Below are positions 62,171 to 64,000 of a stretch of 64,000 nt of DNA, piece by piece. Numbering within the stretch: the stretch's first letter is position 1; each line of letters begins with the position of its first letter. Under the pieces are notes generated by a model. That model was not told the DNA's origin. It saw nothing but the letters and a program-made list of their open reading frames with translations, and searched no databases. The DNA is taken from the NCBI RefSeq assembly GCF_001424145.1, contig NZ_LMQM01000014.1, forward strand, positions 124,001 through 188,000. Direction: 5' to 3'. Source of the DNA: Chryseobacterium sp. Leaf404 (GTDB taxonomy: Bacteria > Bacteroidota > Bacteroidia > Flavobacteriales > Weeksellaceae). A program made the position numbers and the translations under genes.

Positions 62171-63784
62171 ATGCAAAAGAAAGTACTGAAAGTAAATCCC
62201 AAAGACAACGTTATTGTAGCGTTGATGGATTTGCCTGCCGGAGAATCGGTGCACTTAGACGGTACAGATTATACGATTCTTAAAGATATTAAAGCAAAAC
62301 ATAAATTCGCTGCCGTAGATTTTGAGGATGGCGACCATATTTTAATGTATGGCGTAATCGTTGGGAAAGCCAACCAATCCATCAGACAGGGCGAAGTGAT
62401 TACCACCGAAAACGTAAAGCACCAAAGTGCAAAAGTGGTCGGTAAAACTGCTACTTTGGGTTGGACTCCACCCAATGTTGACAAGTGGAAAGACCGTACT
62501 TTCATGGGCTATCACCGTGAAGACGGACAGGTAGGCACAGAAAATATCTGGCTGTTTTTCCCGTTGGTATTCTGCGAAAACAAGAATATCGAAACACTGA
62601 AGGATATTTTTGAAAAAGAACTGCTTCATGATAAAGCCAGCAAACATCAGTTATTACTGCGTTCTTTATTGAACGGCGGCGCAGCTGTTGAAGTTGAAGA
62701 AGAACAAGCGGACACAAGAATATTTAAAAATATCGATGCAAGATTCATCACGCATCAGGGCGGTTGTGGCGGAATTCGTCAGGACGCTGAAGCGTTGGGA
62801 AGATTGTTCGCAGGATATGTCAACAATCCGAATGTGGCGGGAGCTACGGTTCTCAGCTTAGGGTGTCAGAATCTTCAGGTACAGATTTTCATGGATTCAC
62901 TGCATGCATTGGCTCCAGATAACAAAAAACCAATCGTCGTTTACGAACAGCAAAAATCGGGTACTATTGATGAAATGCTGACCGGCGTTATCAAAGATTC
63001 TTATGAAGGCATTAAAAAAGCCAACGAAATAGAAAGAAAACCAGCCTCCATCACCAAACTGAACATTGGTCTGGAATGTGGTGGCTCAGACGGTTTCTCA
63101 GGAATTTCTGCAAACCCTGTTTTGGGTGAAGTTTCAGATATTATGGCGGCAGTGGGCGGAACAACGATGTTGGCCGAATTCCCTGAATTGTGTGGAGTAG
63201 AGCAGGAGCTGGTCAACCGTTGCATCAACGATGAAGACGGTGTAAAATTCCTGAAACTGATGAAAGATTTTGAAGCATCCGTGGTTGCGGCAGGTTCAGG
63301 ATTTGATATGAATCCGTCTCCCGGAAACATCAAAGACGGTTTAATTACCGATGCTATGAAGTCTGCAGGAGCATCCAAAAAAGGAGGAGCTGCACCTATT
63401 GTAGAAGTTCTTGATTTTACAGAATATGCCACAAAGCCAGGACTGAATCTTCTGTGTACTCCCGGAAATGATGCCGAATGTACAACGGCTTTAGTAGGTT
63501 CAGGTGCAACAGTCGTACTTTTCACCACAGGTCTTGGAACTCCGATGGGAAATCCTATTTCGCCGGTTGTGAAGATTTCTTCCAACACAATTTTGGCAGA
63601 AAAAATGTCAGACATCATTGATTTTAATGCAGGTACCGTAATCAGCGGAGAAAAAACAATTCCCGAAGCAGCAGACGAACTTCTGGAACTCATCATCAAC
63701 GTAGCCAGCGGCGAAGTAAAAACCAAGGCAGACGTTCTTAATCAGAATGATTTCATTCCATGGAGACGAGGTGTCTCTCTGTAA
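62171..63784 (+). CDS. uxaA: Altronate dehydratase
   Basis: This 537-residue protein contains an N-terminal SAF domain (about 1-85: VNPKDNVIVALMDLPAGESV, GVIVGKANQSIRQGEVITTENV), joined to the large altronase domain: FMGYHREDGQVGTENIWLF, THQGGCGGIRQDAEALGRLFAGY with conserved cysteine, NVAGATVLSLGCQNLQVQIF, LNIGLECGGSDGFSGISANP and EFPELCGVEQELVNRC. Three conserved cysteines may bind the iron cofactor. It dehydrates D-altronate to 2-keto-3-deoxygluconate. In E. coli both domains are also in one chain. A clear terminator follows. Confidence 0.95.
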   Translation: MQKKVLKVNPKDNVIVALMDLPAGESVHLDGTDYTILKDIKAKHKFAAVDFEDGDHILMYGVIVGKANQSIRQGEVITTENVKHQSAKVVGKTATLGWTPPNVDKWKDRTFMGYHREDGQVGTENIWLFFPLVFCENKNIETLKDIFEKELLHDKASKHQLLLRSLLNGGAAVEVEEEQADTRIFKNIDARFITHQGGCGGIRQDAEALGRLFAGYVNNPNVAGATVLSLGCQNLQVQIFMDSLHALAPDNKKPIVVYEQQKSGTIDEMLTGVIKDSYEGIKKANEIERKPASITKLNIGLECGGSDGFSGISANPVLGEVSDIMAAVGGTTMLAEFPELCGVEQELVNRCINDEDGVKFLKLMKDFEASVVAAGSGFDMNPSPGNIKDGLITDAMKSAGASKKGGAAPIVEVLDFTEYATKPGLNLLCTPGNDAECTTALVGSGATVVLFTTGLGTPMGNPISPVVKISSNTILAEKMSDIIDFNAGTVISGEKTIPEAADELLELIINVASGEVKTKADVLNQNDFIPWRRGVSL

Positions 63785-63812
63785 TGGGTTAATTATATTA
63801 AATATTAGGGTT

Positions 63813-63851
63813 GAAAATGCTTCTTGCTTCGGTGGGGAGCATTTTCTTTTT
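63813..63851 (+). terminator. Intrinsic terminator of uxaBA
   Basis: GAAAATGCT (63813-63821) pairs with AGCATTTTC (63838-63846) and is directly followed by TTTTT. It begins 29 bp after the uxaA stop. This is the cleanest intrinsic terminator in the window. Confidence 0.75.
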
Positions 63852-63854
63852 GTT

Positions 63855-63960
63855 GATAGTGCGGATTCGATAGCGCGGATTTGTAATTTGATAGCGCGGA
63901 TTTGCAATCCGTGCTTAGACTAGTATGATGAACGTCACGGATTGCAAATCCGCGACATCA
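63855..63960. repeat. Palindromic GCGGATTTGCAATCCG repeat
   Basis: GATAGTGCGGATT, GATAGCGCGGATTTG and GATAGCGCGGATTTG are direct copies (63855, 63870 and 63890). The last begins the left arm CGCGGATTTGCAATCCGTG (63895-63913), which is perfectly inverted at 63936-63954. This pattern is a common dispersed repeat in Bacteroidota. No gene lies between here and the window end. Confidence 0.7.
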
Positions 63961-64000
63961 GTTCAGTGTATTGCTTTTTTGTTTAAATTTGCTTGGTAGT

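Noticed and set aside
63001..63726. A 241-codon open frame on the minus strand
   Set aside because: It is antisense within uxaA, whose domains and motifs are complete; the translation is Ser/Pro-rich and has no family features.
1..64000. tRNA or rRNA genes
   Set aside because: I looked for conserved TTCGA-type T loops with CCA-like ends and for rRNA signatures in the gaps and found none that would fold.

Overview
The window reads as chromosomal DNA of a Bacteroidota bacterium, most likely Flavobacteriales/Weeksellaceae and close to Chryseobacterium. The evidence is the AT-rich composition, two SusC/SusD pairs, signal peptides ending in an Ala-Gln-like junction, TAnnTTTG-type -7 boxes, few Shine-Dalgarno sequences, and short palindromic repeats between genes. 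I see no rRNA, tRNA, CRISPR array, insertion sequence or prophage. The genus is inference, not a measurement.

Region 1 (1-2750): the tail of a small helix-turn-helix protein, then a YdeI-like protein, a CinA C-terminal-like protein, a SemiSWEET transporter and a short-chain dehydrogenase. Region 2 (2750-12830): a SusC/SusD pair facing three secreted phosphatase-type genes: an alkaline phosphatase, a PLC-like phosphodiesterase fused to an alkaline phosphatase, and a calcineurin-like metallophosphoesterase. Phased heptamers resembling a PhoB/PhoP box lie next to the susC promoter. I read this as a phosphate-ester scavenging island. Region 3 (12870-21380): small secreted and membrane proteins, a very large SF1 helicase with an N-terminal transglutaminase-like domain and a C-terminal Vsr/DUF559-type nuclease (an architecture associated with antiphage defence), and a TlpA-like thioredoxin. 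Region 4 (21490-27750): two nearly identical secreted cupins in direct orientation flank three AT-rich genes of unknown function, including an 838-residue beta-rich protein and a lipoprotein. Two membrane proteins follow.

Region 5 (28000-52725): a pectin utilisation locus. On the plus strand are a DUF4861 protein and a PL10 pectate lyase. On the minus strand, in transcription order, are SusC, SusD, CE8 pectinesterase, PL1 pectate lyase, DUF4861, GH105, GH43, GH28, an esterase-like hydrolase, a second CE8, CE12, KdgF, two tandem alpha/beta hydrolases and GH95. Region 6 (53582-63784, plus strand): the matching intracellular pathway, in order kduI, kduD, uxaC, kdgK, eda, an ExuT-like transporter, uxaB and uxaA.

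Regions 5 and 6 work together. Surface and periplasmic enzymes demethylate, deacetylate and cut homogalacturonan. SusCD imports oligomers. GH105, GH28 and KdgF release saturated galacturonate and ring-opened unsaturated uronate. The UxaC-UxaB-UxaA and KduI-KduD branches converge on 2-keto-3-deoxygluconate, which KdgK and Eda turn into pyruvate and glyceraldehyde-3-phosphate. The 856-bp divergent region between susC and kduI carries GCAATCGATT-type palindromes like LacI-family operators. No regulator gene is present in the window, so the regulator is probably encoded elsewhere.
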